Assembly: GCA_023101885.1 (NCBI GenBank)
Contig: JALPQD010000089.1
Coordinates: 2,031,087-2,095,086 of the forward strand
Direction: 5' to 3'
Origin: Typhlomys cinereus
Taxonomy: Eukaryota; Chordata; Mammalia; Rodentia; Platacanthomyidae
DNA: 64,000 nt
Below are positions 24,961-36,926 of the stretch, one piece after another. Every line of letters begins with the position of its first letter. Position 1 is the first letter of the stretch. The notes under the pieces were generated by a model. It ran no database searches. It saw only the letters and a program-made list of their open reading frames with translations, and was not told the DNA's origin. The position numbers and the translations under genes are program-made.

Positions 24961-26877
24961 CCTCTTAGGTCAAAGCTCTGTAGATAAGAAAGAACCAGAA
25001 ATGGAAGAATTTCTTATATCTGTTGACATTTTATTAGGAGTAAATTTATATTTTGCAGTATTCTAAGATAGAAAAATTGGTAGAAATCCTGCTGCTGTTG
25101 CTTGTTTGCCATCTGCTCAAGTGTCCTGGGGTTTTCATCCCCCACCCCAGTTCAGGTTTTCATTATTTTCATCCATGATACAGTGTGATTAATGTAAAGC
25201 ACCATGGGCTTTGGAGTCAACTTGACGTTTTCAGTCTGTGGGACTGTGGGGGAAACATTTAGCATTTCTAAGGCATAGCTAACCTATATATTAACACAAT
25301 CTTTTATATGTGTTGATTAACTGATCCATTAAAATCTCCTTTACCTCCCACTGTGTACTGTTTTCTGTGTTATTGCTTGAGGATATAAAGGGTAACATGT
25401 CTTCAGTTTGCTTACTTGCTGTGGTAAGACATGTTTGCAGGAAGTTGCACAGAATATGACATGTGAGCAATAAAATAACAGAGAAGAAATAAAGACTGTA
25501 ATCGGAGAAAGAATGGAAGAATTGGTTTATTTGTTTAGTTGGAGGCAATAGAAGATAAGCAAGGGAAGTCAAGGCCTTGACTCCAGCATTTGAGTATCAG
25601 TAGGGGAGAGTGCTAGGAATTATAGGCAGTTGAGCAGGGCAAAAAAGTGAAAGAAAAAAAAAAGTTAAACTACAGGGTGTGGATAGAGTGCAAAGCATAT
25701 CCTAAAGCAAGGCAGATGGGTGGAGATGTGTAATGAAAGACCTTGGTGGAGGCTGGACTTCACCTTGTAGGTAATGAGGGATGACTACAAAATTTAAAAT
25801 GGAGAGTGCCATAGTCCTTCTTGCAAATTAGACAATTATTCATGTGGTGTGCCATCATAGAGAAGCACTGAAAAGGCGATAAGAGGACCAAGGGCATCTT
25901 AGAGACTCAAGGTGGACAGTCCCGAGATAAAGCCAAGGCACTGGCCAGGAGGAGCAATAGCTTTTTTTTAAAAGTGGATCTTCAGGACTTTGAGTTTTAT
26001 TGTTAAAATAGGTGAGAGAAAGACTGAGATTCGTTCAGCTTTCTTTCAAATTGACTAAATGAATAAAGGGAGTGTCATATGACAAATCAAAATTGCCTTC
26101 AAAAGGCCTGGCTAGGTAATGCAATAATAGTGCATTGTCTAACACATGAGAGGCCTTTGCTATGAACATTTTTCTCCCCCTACTCAAAGGAAAAGGAAGA
26201 GGAGAATACAAAGGAGTGTGTATTTTGAGTAGCAGGCTATTTTTTTTTTTTAGTGTGAAGAAGGATAGAAGGTTATGTGATTTTGAAGTCTTATGTTTAT
26301 ATCTAAGTAAAAGCTTTAAATGAGAAACTTGAAACCAACACCCGTGACATGATCCTGAAATGAACAATGTGGAAGTTTTCATTGAAGCAGAAGCTATTGG
26401 ACAGCTCAGGAAAGACAGAACACAGAGGACTGGCACCACTCTTACCCCTCCAGGGCCTTTGTGAAAAAAGTACTTAATGAGATCACAGAACAGTGAGATA
26501 GGTATCACCCTGAGGAGCGTGACGTTTCTAGAATTTTAATGAAGATCATATAATCCTCATAAAGGGGATCATAAACTACATGTGAAAGAATGTGCGCTCT
26601 TCCATAGTGGCTCAGATCACCTTGACCAAGTGATGGGCACTTCATGATTACATGATAAATAATTTTTAACAACAACAAAAACCTAAAAGTACCCAGCAGC
26701 TTCTTATGACCCCCAAACAGGCTCACGAGACCTTGAAATTCACCTGAAAAGAGTGTTTGTTTGTCCTTTCTAGACATAGCATTTTTAAAAATTCCATTAA
26801 TTAAAAAGCTAAGTCGATCCTCAAGGTTTCACAGAATTTCTAATCAAAATATGAAGTCTGTTCACTTCTGACTCTTG

Positions 26878-26893
26878 CCACTAGATGGCAGTA
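26878..26893 (+). promoter_or_regulatory. CTCF-type motif
   Basis: CCACTAGATGGCAGTA matches the 16-base CTCF core consensus CCASYAGRKGGCRSYR at every position, on the plus strand. Chance matches exist genome-wide, so occupancy is unproven. Confidence 0.55.
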
Positions 26894-27297
26894 GCAGCTG
26901 AGCTGGTGATTCTGCAAGCATTGGCTGTTAGGGATGAAGTGAAATTTGTGAGGCTAAATGGAGAAGCTCTTAGTGAATAAAGGCACCAGAAGGGTTTGGC
27001 AGCATCTTGCATACTTGGGATAATGTGTTTTGTTTCATGTCCAGGCCTTGGTGAGAGAAAATGGTTGAATAAAACATGGCCTAGAAAATTGTGTACTGAA
27101 CTCGGGCGCAGAATGCTTTATCCAAATTCAAGGCAAATGAAATGTTTTTGGCCTCAATTTTCCTTAGTTGGGAAGAGCAAAAGCAGCGTGTACAATGCAA
27201 ATGTAACTCATTAGGCCAGATGTTGAAAAGACAGAAGAAATGTCAGGAATAAAACCTACATAATAACTAGCCTTCCACAATGTAGTATTTCCCTCTA

Positions 27298-27614
27298 AGG
27301 GATGGTAGAATGACTAAGTCAATAAAGTACTTATTTTACAAGCAGGAGGGTCTGAGTTCAGTCCCCAGAACCCACATAAAAATGTAGCGCATGATGTGTA
27401 TTAACTCTAATCCCAACTCCAGGGAGTAGAAACATGAGGATCTCTTGTGCTTGGTGGGCAGCCAGTGTAGCCTAATTAGTGAGTTCTGGCTAATGACAGA
27501 CCCTCCCTTAAGGGAAAGCATTTCTGAAGATTTCACTATAGGCTGTCCTCTGACCTCCACATGCATCTTACACACAGGTATACCTGGATACACACATACC
27601 TCTCTAGCCCCATA

Positions 27615-27654
<40 letters not shown>

Positions 27655-27655
27655 T
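27298..27655 (+). mobile_element. B4-like composite SINE ending in a CA tract
   Basis: Head gactaagtcaataaagtact ... gtctgagttcagtccccag, then a B1-like middle (tctaatcccaactccaggga, agccagtgtagcctaattag, acagaccctcccttaag). It ends in tgtcctctgacctccacatg and a (CA)n tract at 27616-27652. Complete in outline, moderately diverged. Confidence 0.75.
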
Positions 27656-28004
27656 CTCCGTAGAATAAAAAAGCACTAATGACTAATAGGGTCCTTCTAT
27701 GACATTTTAAAGGCAAATTCATGGAATAATATTCTCTCATCTATATTTTAATTATAATTGTAACAATTTTTCTAAGTACTGTTAGTTTATTGTGTCTAAG
27801 ACATAACGGATTTTGTAAACAAAGACTGTTTATTGGCATCTGAAGCACATTAGTGACTATGTACAGCCACAGGTGTTCTTAAAGAGTTAACTCAGTCATC
27901 CAGAGAACTCTCAACTTAGTTCCTGCTGCTGCCAAGGCTTCTGCTACAATGCAAAATAAAATACCAAAGCTCACAGAGGCTACCTTTCCATGAGAGACCT
28001 TGCC

Positions 28005-28360
28005 GTAGAGCCTGTTCTGTTAAAATAATAAAGTAAAATGGCCAAAGCAACTTAAAGAAGGAAGGTCGTGTTTTGCCTTACAGTTCCGGAGGGTTAAAGC
28101 TCCTCTTGGTGGGGAAGGATGGCAGCAGACAGCAAAGACCTGGTGGTTGACTCCTAATGTAGCCACACTCAGAAGCACAAAAAAGGAGAAAACAGGAAGT
28201 AGGGCCAGGTTATGAAATTTCAAAGCTCCATTCCAGTGCTGAACTTCCTCCAAAAAGGTTCTATCTCATAAAGGTTCCATAACTGTCCCAATCAACACCT
28301 GCAACTGGGGTCCAAACACATAAGCCTATGGAGGACATTTTTAGAGTCATATCACAACAG
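28005..28360 (+). mobile_element. Rodent interspersed repeat (tgctgtgaNa family), copy 3
   Basis: Contains caaagcaacttaaagaagga near the start, acagttccggagggttaaag, and ends near gagtcatatcacaac. The 5' core is decayed. Plus orientation. Confidence 0.6.
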
Positions 28361-28552
28361 GTATCTGCTAATGCTGCTGACTGGTGCCTGACAATTGATA
28401 TGTAATTAATAAACTTTCTTCCCCATCAAGAAAAATAAAATGTAGTTGTAACCTTCAGGTAGGCATGTTTCAAGTCTTTCTCTGTAGCAAAAGTCATTAT
28501 AAATTATTCCAAACAAATATGGTAGATGAGAAATAGATGTTGAAATTGGAGT

Positions 28553-28895
28553 TTTAGGGATGGTTTGGTCTGTAATTACTTGCTTTGCAAGCACCAGGAT
28601 TTGGGTTTGATCCTGAGAACACACATAGAAAGCTAGGTATGGTGGTACATATTTGTAATGCTAGCACTAGAGAGGCAGAGACAAAAGAATCCATGAGATC
28701 CGTTGGCTAGCCAGTTTAGCCAGTCTAGTTAAATTGGTGAGCTGTAGAGACCTATGGGAGACCTAATCTCAAAGGAGTTGTATGACATTCTTAATGATGA
28801 CACTGGAGTTTTTTTCATACTCCACAGCTAGGCACACATTTTTATATGTACATTCATGTACATGCATACAAACCTAAAAATAAATAAACGTTGAC
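28553..28895 (+). mobile_element. B4-like composite SINE
   Basis: Head remnant (ctttgcaagcaccaggattt, gggtttgatcctgagaac), B1-like middle (gctaggtatggtggtacata, agaggcagagacaaaagaat, gacctaatctcaaagg) and a tail with decayed alternating purine/pyrimidine sequence ending aaataaataaa. Confidence 0.7.
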
Positions 28896-31689
28896 ATTTA
28901 TTGAGCTGAAGAATTTTCCTTAAAATGTTTCGTAGATAATCCCAAAAATACGGGAATGGTAGGAAACAAAACAAGAACTTTAGAGTCAGTAACTCTTGTG
29001 TTTTTTGTCATGCCTGTTGTCTTTTATCTGTATCAATTAGAAATTTTATTAACTTGATCTTTCTAGTACACAGTAGTAGGATTGTAGTATATTACTGGAG
29101 GTAATACATGGAAAGTATATAAGATAGTAGTTGGCATTTTGAAGGTGAAAGAAAAAAAACAATATATAGATTTTTAAACAAGAGCAAATCTGTATTTGAG
29201 ATCACTAAACTCTGAACTCTCCATAAATATTATCGACCACCATCATCTTTGTTCTTCTAGATATGACTTTGCAGTATAGGATATTCTTTTCTCAGATGAG
29301 CCCAAAAATGTACTCTTCAAATGGTCATGCCTATTATAAAAATACATGTCACTTTGTTTAACTCCAATGACGTCTAGCAATGAATCAAAACTGAATGTTG
29401 AATATTCCAAATAGAAATTTACTACATAAAGAAATGTACTATTTTCATGTTATTAGAAATATTAGGACATATGTATTATTTCTTCTTTGTGTATGAAGGA
29501 AATGGGCACTATGTTTAAAAAGGCTTCCATATTCATACACTACTTGAGAGATCTGGGATATGAGTCTGATTAATGTGATATCAAATTCCTCACTTTTAGA
29601 CAGTCATCTTATTCACAGCAAATGAGTGTCACACAACCTTCAGACAGAAGGGACAATGAAAATCAATAAAGCCATCTATGAAAACTGTAGCCGACTCTTT
29701 AGTAGTTATGCAATAAATTTAGTTGGCAATTTTGGAGTAGAGTGAAAGACTAGAATAAAAAACAGTACATCACAGAGTAGCGCATCTCAGTATGGATCTG
29801 TCCTGACTCACACTGTCAAAAGTATTTTGTACTATGGTGAAGGTCAAGAAAGGCAGGAAGCTACTGAGCTGCCCCAATGCTACATACAAATGAGAAGGGA
29901 GAAAAACAGGAGGTAAATAGCAGACCCTGGAAAACACATGGGTTAGGGAGAACAGAGCCTAAACTTGGGCCCTCATAGTATGAATGCTTGGTGCTTTCTC
30001 TTTCCACTGTCTTTGGTAGCTGCAGAGGTATAGATATAATTCTTGAAAGCAGTGGTTCTCATGCTGCTAGAGTCATAGAAAGGCTCAGGGCTAACATATG
30101 TCTCCAAGTCTGTGGCTATGCATGCTCATTCATATATGTATAGTGGTCACCATTTATGTGTAGCTTCAGTTATTGCACTGTGAAAACATTATACGGAAGA
30201 TTTCCAAAAACACAGCACAGTTGACAAGTTTTTAAATTATTTACCATTCTGAACAGCATGCCATAGCTCCATATTGTCCCGTAGCATCCCACCTGGGATG
30301 TAATTCATCACTATACTATATACAATACTTGCCTTTCTAGACACTCAGTAACACCGTATTTATCAGACTGGTTGCTGTGATATTGCAGTCCATATATTGC
30401 AGTAATAATTAATTTCCTTAATAATGACACCAGAGTACAAAAGTAATGATCTTGACAGTTTCATTACAACCTATTGATATGCACTTGATAAGGTATTTGA
30501 TGACAAATATGTAATCATTGTTCTATTTCATTATTTGTTCTTGCACTCTGATTCTGCCTAATTAATGTGCTAAACTTTGTCATCAGTGTGTATCTATAGA
30601 AAAAAATTATGCATAACATTGGAGGCTGTTTTTTGGGTGTGTTTGGGGGGTATATTGGAGCATACCCCCTAGAGGTAGGTGCCTTCTACTGCCTGTTAAG
30701 TGGGTAGCAGCAGCTCTGCCTTCCTTGTTCAACATAAAGAAATAGGAACCTATTTTTAGAAAAGCTATTTCCAAAAGTTTCATGTTGCTGATTTAAAATT
30801 AAAAAGCTGGTTATATAAATGCTTTACAATTCACTGGGAAAGTAAACTACCGACAAAAGTACTTATTAAATTAAATTCCTTCCCATACAGTGTGAGAACA
30901 AAAAATCACTTGAGTACTTCCCCTGCTGTTCAATCATTGTGTCACATGGATTTTAAAAAAGCGATCCATGACTTCTACATGTCCTACTGCTTTATTGGCT
31001 CTGAAGTCCGAGTTGAAAGGGCTGTTTTCTTGAGTTTGTATAAGTGAACTTATCTCTGATCCTAAACTGGCAAGGAGCCTGACAGGCTCATAGTTCTGCC
31101 AGTCCACAGGAAACAAATCTTGTGCCATCAGAAGGGTTTTGGTGAGTCACCTAGCCTGGGAGAATGCATCTGGGGAGTAACATTGATATTGAACCAGCTC
31201 CCTAGATGTTGGCAGCTGCTCTGGGAGTTGGAGCAAGTCTGTCAACTTTCTCTGTCATAGATTTGTATGCATCATTCTCTTTCATTCGAATTGTATAGAT
31301 TCCTTTAAGTCCTCCTAAAAAGGAAGCAAAACCTGCTTTCTGGATTGCCTTTTGCATTTATTTAAACAATTAAACAACATGCTATGTACAGTGAATGATT
31401 TGTGTGCATCCTGATGTCCCTAACAAATTTATGTTCTTCACAGAGAGGGACTTAAAGTGCATCCTTCTTGTATTATTTCTTATTGTGTGCACAAAGAGGA
31501 GGTAATGCATGTGTCTATCATTTGGTAACTGAATTTCTGAAATAGTTCCTTAAAGTTGGCATGATTTTTTTTAAAATTCAGCATAAGTTTTTCTTACACT
31601 CGGATGAGCCTCTACCCAATAGCAAGCCTGATGAAATCATGAAGTCTAGACTAAGCTGTGGCATTGGAAGCAGTATAATTGAACTAATT

Positions 31690-31800
31690 TATTTTACATT
31701 TAAAGAAACTAAGAATCAGACAGACAGATGATCCTATATCTCAGGGAATGTCACACAGGATGCAAATGGAGGCCTGATGTCAGACTTCCAGTTGTTATTC
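31690..31800 (-). repeat. MIR-like SINE, antisense
   Basis: Tttacatttaaagaaactaa then gggaatgtcacacaggatgc and a decayed end follow the antisense MIR pattern (ttttacagatgaggaaactga ... gtcacacagctag). Confidence 0.5.
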
Positions 31801-32409
31801 CTGTTTTCCAGGATGAACCTGCCCTGTGACGCAGGTGAGAGGTTTTTTCATTTCATTTCCGGGAACCATTGTCTGAAATTGTGATCACTGACTTTTTTAT
31901 TTGTTTATGCCAATCTCTAGCTTTACTTAAGGTCCAGATCCTAGTTGACACTGAACAACGTCTCTTGTATCTTAAATGTCTTCAACTAAATTGCATTCAT
32001 CAGTTCAATTCAGTAAGAACAGCCTCTGCCTCCTCATTAGGATACTATGGCCATTTGTGCACTTGTGTAATCACTAACAAGACAGACTTTTAGAAATTAA
32101 ACTTAGAATGTCCATCATTCACAGACTCATTCAGACAGTGCTGAAGTTGTTAATTCTCTTATTGGTTGGTCTTTAAAAGTGGCTGGGCGTTGGAGTGTCA
32201 AGAAGTGTGCCAGAAGTGTGTGAAGAAATTGCTGGGCAGCCCTTAGCCCAGTTTCCACATTTACACACTGAATATAATAAACACATTTAGAGTACTCATT
32301 AAGATTCAGGAGCTATTGCTTGTCAGTTTAAATTTTCCCTCCAATCAAGTACTTTTCCCCAATGTCAGATCCCAGTGACTAGCTCTTTTTACACTTCTTA
32401 TTTCTATAG

Positions 32410-32472
32410 TCTACACTTTCCTTTCCTTTTATTTTATTTTATTTATTTTATTTTATTTTATTTTATTTTAAG
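32410..32472 (+). repeat. (TTTTA)n low-complexity repeat
   Basis: Repeated ttta/tttta units directly upstream of a gcaatgtgaagg sequence. It may be the antisense A-rich tail of a lost SINE. Confidence 0.9.
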
Positions 32473-32539
32473 CAATGTGAAGGTAGCTGCAACACAAAAT
32501 AAAGAAAAGGGAGCCAAGAGATTTAGCATATGTAGCAGT

Positions 32540-32965
32540 CAGCCTGCATAGTTGCTGATAAATCACCATTAAACGACTTAAGGGAATAAGGATTTTATTT
32601 TCTGTTATGATTGTCTGATTACAGTTCTCAGTCCAGCTTTACTGGAGAGTTCACACCAACACTGGGGCTGAGGGAACTACATATACCATCTCTACATAAT
32701 GGCTGAGAGAGGGACAATCCTTACTTGCTCGGCCAGTAAGTCTAGCCGAGTGTACACAAGGATGCCAACATTCTCAATCAGCTCTCTGTATTTTACTCCA
32801 GGGCCTAGTCTTACCCTCCATGGGCTGGGCCTTCCTCATCTGCTAGACGATCTCCTGAAGGTTTGTTCTGGGCCTAACTCAACCACTAATTCTCTACAAA
32901 TGTGCCTAAAACTCAAACCCTCAACTGTCTAGTTGACACCTTGCCTAAATATGACAACATACACT
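32540..32965 (+). mobile_element. Rodent interspersed repeat (tgctgtgaNa family), copy 4
   Basis: Has acgacttaagggaataagga near the start, tacagttctcagtccagc, and a 3' end with ctagttgacaccttgcctaa and atgacaac. Same strand as siblings. Confidence 0.6.
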
Positions 32966-33479
32966 CGATTGAAAGAATGGTCAGTGTGCAGACCAAAACA
33001 GACAAAGTGATCTTAAGACAGTTACATTAATGGAATTGTCAGGTCAAGAACAAAGGGAGGACAGTGCACTACTCCAGAGTAGCATTTCAGATCTGAAGAA
33101 CATATTCCAGGGAGATAGACAAGTTAATATTCTTTCAGTGAGGGGCAAATAGGCTGGGAGGAACTTAAGACTATACCAAATAGGAAGACCAGAAAACCAA
33201 AAGCTGTAGCAATGTTGTCTTTTGAGAATATTCAGTTCAAGCTTACATGGTAACTCTTGTCTTCAGACAGTTTGAAATAAGGAACTGTATGAGTCTATGC
33301 ACATTACAGAGACCTCTAGTGTTAAACAATGAGAGCAACATAGTCCAGGAAAATTCACTTAAAAAAGTATTAATGACACAATGGTCTGCCCTATTAAGTA
33401 GTGAGCTTCTTGTAATTAAAGCATTCAGGAAAAAAGAAAAAAGAAAAAAGAAAAGAAGGAAGGAAGGAAACTCTCACGG

Positions 33480-33660
33480 GGAAACTGGACACTGCTCAGT
33501 CATTACAGTTCTTACCTTGCATGCACAAAGCCCTGGGTCCAACCATCTTTATAGCACAGCTTGTTGGAAATTTCAACTCTTCAGAGGTGGAGGGAAGAGG
33601 GTTGGAAATGAAAGGTCATCTTCAGCTACATAGGTGAGTTCAGTGACATCCTAGGGCTAC
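33480..33660 (+). mobile_element. ID/B1 composite SINE feeding a GAAA microsatellite
   Basis: An ID-like tRNA part (cttaccttgcatgcacaaag, ccctgggtccaacc) is joined to a B1-like part (cagaggtggagggaaga, aaaggtcatcttcagctaca, taggtgagttcagtgac). It then runs straight into the purine repeat at 33660. Its A-rich tail is the likely seed of that microsatellite. Confidence 0.65.
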
Positions 33661-33917
33661 ATGAATAGCTGTGTTGAGAAGGAAGGAATGAAGGAAAGGA
33701 AGAGGGGAAGAGGAAAGAAAGGCAATGAAAGGAAAAAGAAGGAGGGAGAGACAGACAGGCAGAGGGAAGAGAAATAGAGAGAGAAAGAAAGAGAGAGACA
33801 AAGAAAGGAAAGAAAGAAAGAGAGAAAAGGAGAGAGAAAAAGAAAGAAAGAAAGAGAGAAAGAAAGAAAGAAAGAGAAAAAGGAGAGAGAGAAAGAAAAA
33901 AAGAAAGAGAGAAAGAG

Positions 33918-34007
<90 letters not shown>

Positions 34008-34008
34008 G
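33660..34008 (+). repeat. 350-bp purine tract, (GAAA)n-rich
   Basis: Almost pure G/A on the plus strand, with perfect gaaa repeats over the last part (about 33920-34007). Long open frames on both strands (Lys/Arg/Glu or Phe/Ser/Leu) are artefacts of the repeat. Confidence 0.98.
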
Positions 34009-34053
34009 CCTATCGATGGGATATTGCACAGATTATTCATTTAAGCAGTTGGT

Positions 34054-34412
34054 TACTGTCCCAGGTACTCTTCTGTTGCTATGATAAAATACTCTGACAC
34101 AAGCAACTTAAGGAAGAAATGGTTTATTATTTGACTTATGGGTCCAGAAGAGATGCAACCCATCATGGCACAGAGCACTTATCAGAGGGAAAGGCTCCAA
34201 AAGCAGGAGGCTGGCTCATATTGCAACAGCCATCAGGAGGCAGAGAAAGAGAAAAACGGAGAGAGAAGCTGGGTTATTCAACTACAGAGCTTGCTTCTTC
34301 TTCCAGCATGGCAAAAACTTCTCGAAGGTTCTATAGCCTTCTCAAACAGCATCATCAGCTGGAGTGTGTTCATCTGCCATTGATGGACAAACTCACATTC
34401 AAACCATGACAG
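34054..34412 (+). mobile_element. Rodent interspersed repeat (tgctgtgaNa family), copy 5
   Basis: The best-preserved 5' end of the family here: ttctgttgctatgataaaat, then agcaacttaaggaagaaatg. The 3' end is aaaccatgaca. Length is about 350 bases. Confidence 0.7.
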
Positions 34413-34559
34413 ATGTGAAACCAAGTTTTAACATTTTAAAACTCATTAAACCCTTCGAAAATTTAAAAACTATTAGCCTCGCTTCTCCAGATAATCCTCG
34501 CAATATATACCAACAAGACATTTGCATGAAATTTAAGTGGAAATAAATGATCATATGAG

Positions 34560-36165
34560 GCCATCTGCGCACTTCCTAAGAATGCAAGCTTCAGGTTAAG
34601 AGTCTCTGGATGGAATAAATTTCAAGTTTCCTTTCATCTCTGAAAATTTATTATTCTCATTTCTCTGCTGCAGAAGTTTTGCCTGGTGAAGGAATTCTTT
34701 GTCCTTCTGAAAAGAAATATTTCATAAATGTCAGGGGAAACATAAAAGGATAGATTCCCATTGTGTCCAGCAAGCATGACCCAATCTGCAGAGGGTCTCA
34801 GCAGCAAAGTCTAGCAGGCTGAGGGAGGGTGATGTGACTGTACATCTGCTTCGACACACAGCTCTGAATGGACAATCTCTGAGCCTGGCCCCACTTCATC
34901 CCCCTCTGTATTTTTTTTAAAAGTGTTCTCCCAAGGGAATGAATATTCTATGTTCATTAGTCTTTACTGGCTACGCAAGCCAAGAGTGTTGATATCTAGT
35001 GTCTTTACATTTGGATTTTAACTATCATGAGCTTACTTTCTTTATGCTGAAAGTCCCATCCTAGGAAAAGACTACTTTCAAATTACCCCCCCCACTGACT
35101 TGCTGAAATCATGATGCATTTTTTTCACAGGTTTCCAGTGACACAGAGGATTTCCAATATGTGTTTGGACTATTCGGAGAAATATCAGTTATAATATGAG
35201 CACTGGATATTTCTGTTTCGCATCAGGATCATAGAGGTGTGCTTGGGTTGGATTCTTTTTTGCTCTGTACCCTTAAGATACTGACAGGTTCAGAGTACCT
35301 CTGTTTGAAATTTTAAGATCCAGCATCTAACGTCTTACTTTCTGCTCTGGGCCAAAGCAGGTTGCTTATAATTCAGCCTGCAAATATAATGAATCGGATA
35401 TCTCCAAGTCAATTAGCTTAATGTGGATAGGAGGATTTCCAGGTTTTGCAGCCTGTTTTACTAATCTTCCGAGTCAACTATTCTATGGAATGTGTCTGAG
35501 TGCTAATGTCCAAGACTCAGAGATTCACGGTTGGTGTTTCTCACTTCAGCATCCTGCGTCATTTTGAACTTCACGGTTTAGACTGGGATTCAGAGCCACA
35601 GAGTGATGGGTCTTAACATGATTTATATTGTTAGCAGCCTCGTCTTGTTATCTTTCTGCCTTCAGACCGCGTTAAGAAAGTAGCCTAATAAAATTGCTGC
35701 TGTCACTGGGTGATTTAATTGGGGGGAAAATCTCTCCAATTGAAGGAAAAGCAGAAACTGGAGCTGTTCCTCTGTCAGATAAATGATCAGCTAAGATGGG
35801 CCCCTCGCAGAGATTTTTGACAGGTTGCAGAGTTTTCCACACGCCCATCCTACTTACTCAGTGAAATTAGCTGCGGGTATTGATGATAAAGTTCGTTTGC
35901 TCTTTGTTTTCCTAAGAAAACGTATGGAAGCACTGGGTAATGTTCATTTGGAAAAGAACATTTTGGATTTAAATGGGTTTTGTGCTGTGGAATCAGAAAT
36001 CATCTGTGCTTCACGCTGCAGCTGAATTACGCTGTTTGCTTCTTCTGTTCTATGTCTCTTCAGCCTCTAGGTCACTTCCCACTGGGTCTTTCATATTTCT
36101 TGTCTTCGGGTTCTTGTCTTTTATCTTACACAGTTGTTGGATTTACCATGTGTAACATTGTTTTG
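34560..36165. other. Repeat-poor unique block, possible conserved noncoding sequence
   Basis: About 1.6 kb with no recognised repeat, in a window otherwise crowded with them. It has local motif-dense stretches such as gtcactgggtgatttaattg (35704-35723). No splice-bordered open frame was found. Function is unproven. Confidence 0.3.
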
Positions 36166-36660
36166 AAGTTTACCTAATTGTGGAGCACTGACTGTAACTA
36201 ATTAACATATGCATGATCTCATATAATTAACATATTCATGGAGAGAATTTTTTCGAATCCATTTTCCTAGAGGTTTCCAAGAATGCAATACATTTACCAT
36301 AATCTTTGTGTTGCCCAATAGATCTCAGTTTATTCCTCCTATCTCAGTGAGATAGGCAAGACTTTTTTTCTTTAGTGGGTGTTTTTATTCCCCATTTACT
36401 ATTATGTACCCAAATTCATTAGTGTGTTTGCAAATACAGAATTTTCCTTTCAATGCATGAATGATACTATTGGATACATGTAGCAATTTTTAAGCTAGTT
36501 TTGCACTGATGGATGATTAAATTGATTTCATACCTTGTCTATTGTGAGTTAGCCTGCAATAAACATTGGAATTGCACTGTCTGCTTCTTCCATATACTGA
36601 TTTTATGTCCTTTGGACAAATGCTTCATAGTGGGATTGCTATACTATACAGTAGTCCTAG
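36166..36660 (-). mobile_element. Old L1 (L1MA-like), 3' UTR and ORF2 3' part, antisense
   Basis: Shows the antisense order of an old L1 3' end: acagttgttggatttaccat lies just upstream, then tgtggagcactgactgtaac, gcccaatagatctcagttta, gtctattgtgagttagcctg and gtgggattgctatac. It is interrupted at 36660 by a SINE and resumes at 38167, so these two pieces are one original element of about 2.0 kb. Confidence 0.75.
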
Positions 36661-36910
36661 TATGCATTTACTTGAGTGTGTGCCTCTGTGTGTGTGTGAG
36701 AGAGAGATAGAGGGGGGGAATTTGAGTATATGTGCCTATGGAGTATATGTGACTTTGGGAATCATACTGGATTATTCTACCTTCTATAGCTTTGCTCTGG
36801 AGTTTCCCAGGGTGGGAACTGCAGGCCATCACTCTATCTGGCATGTTTTACATGGGATCTGGGAATCTGAACTCAGATCCTTTTATTTTTTCAGCTATCT
36901 CTCTAACCCC
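36661..36910 (-). mobile_element. Older B2-superfamily SINE inserted in the old L1
   Basis: The minus-strand head is ggttagagagatagctgaa, followed by the same body as the other old copies. It ends in a degraded GT/GA tail at 36676-36715. Flanked by an agtagtcct/agtagtctt duplication (36650 and 36911). It predates the L1 3' piece that lies directly beside it. Confidence 0.75.
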
Positions 36911-36926
36911 AGTAGTCTTAATTTTT

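Noticed and set aside
26035..26508. 157-codon open frame on the minus strand
   Set aside because: No recognisable domain, an irregular composition and a poly-Lys run from a poly-T stretch. It lies in unique intron without splice borders or promoter signs. Length is within chance for AT-poor patches over 64 kb in six frames.
30040..30240. MER5/URR1-type DNA transposon (gcagtggttctca start)
   Set aside because: Only the terminal 13 bases match. The rest does not follow the family, so it is not supported.
33640..34084. Phe/Ser/Leu-rich and Lys/Arg/Glu-rich open frames of up to 129 codons
   Set aside because: They are read-through of the GAAA purine tract on both strands, not proteins.
35100..35240. 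Possible extra exon after ttttttcacag at 35130
   Set aside because: The acceptor-like tract is good, but no sustained open frame with a donor follows and the peptide matches nothing in DLG2.
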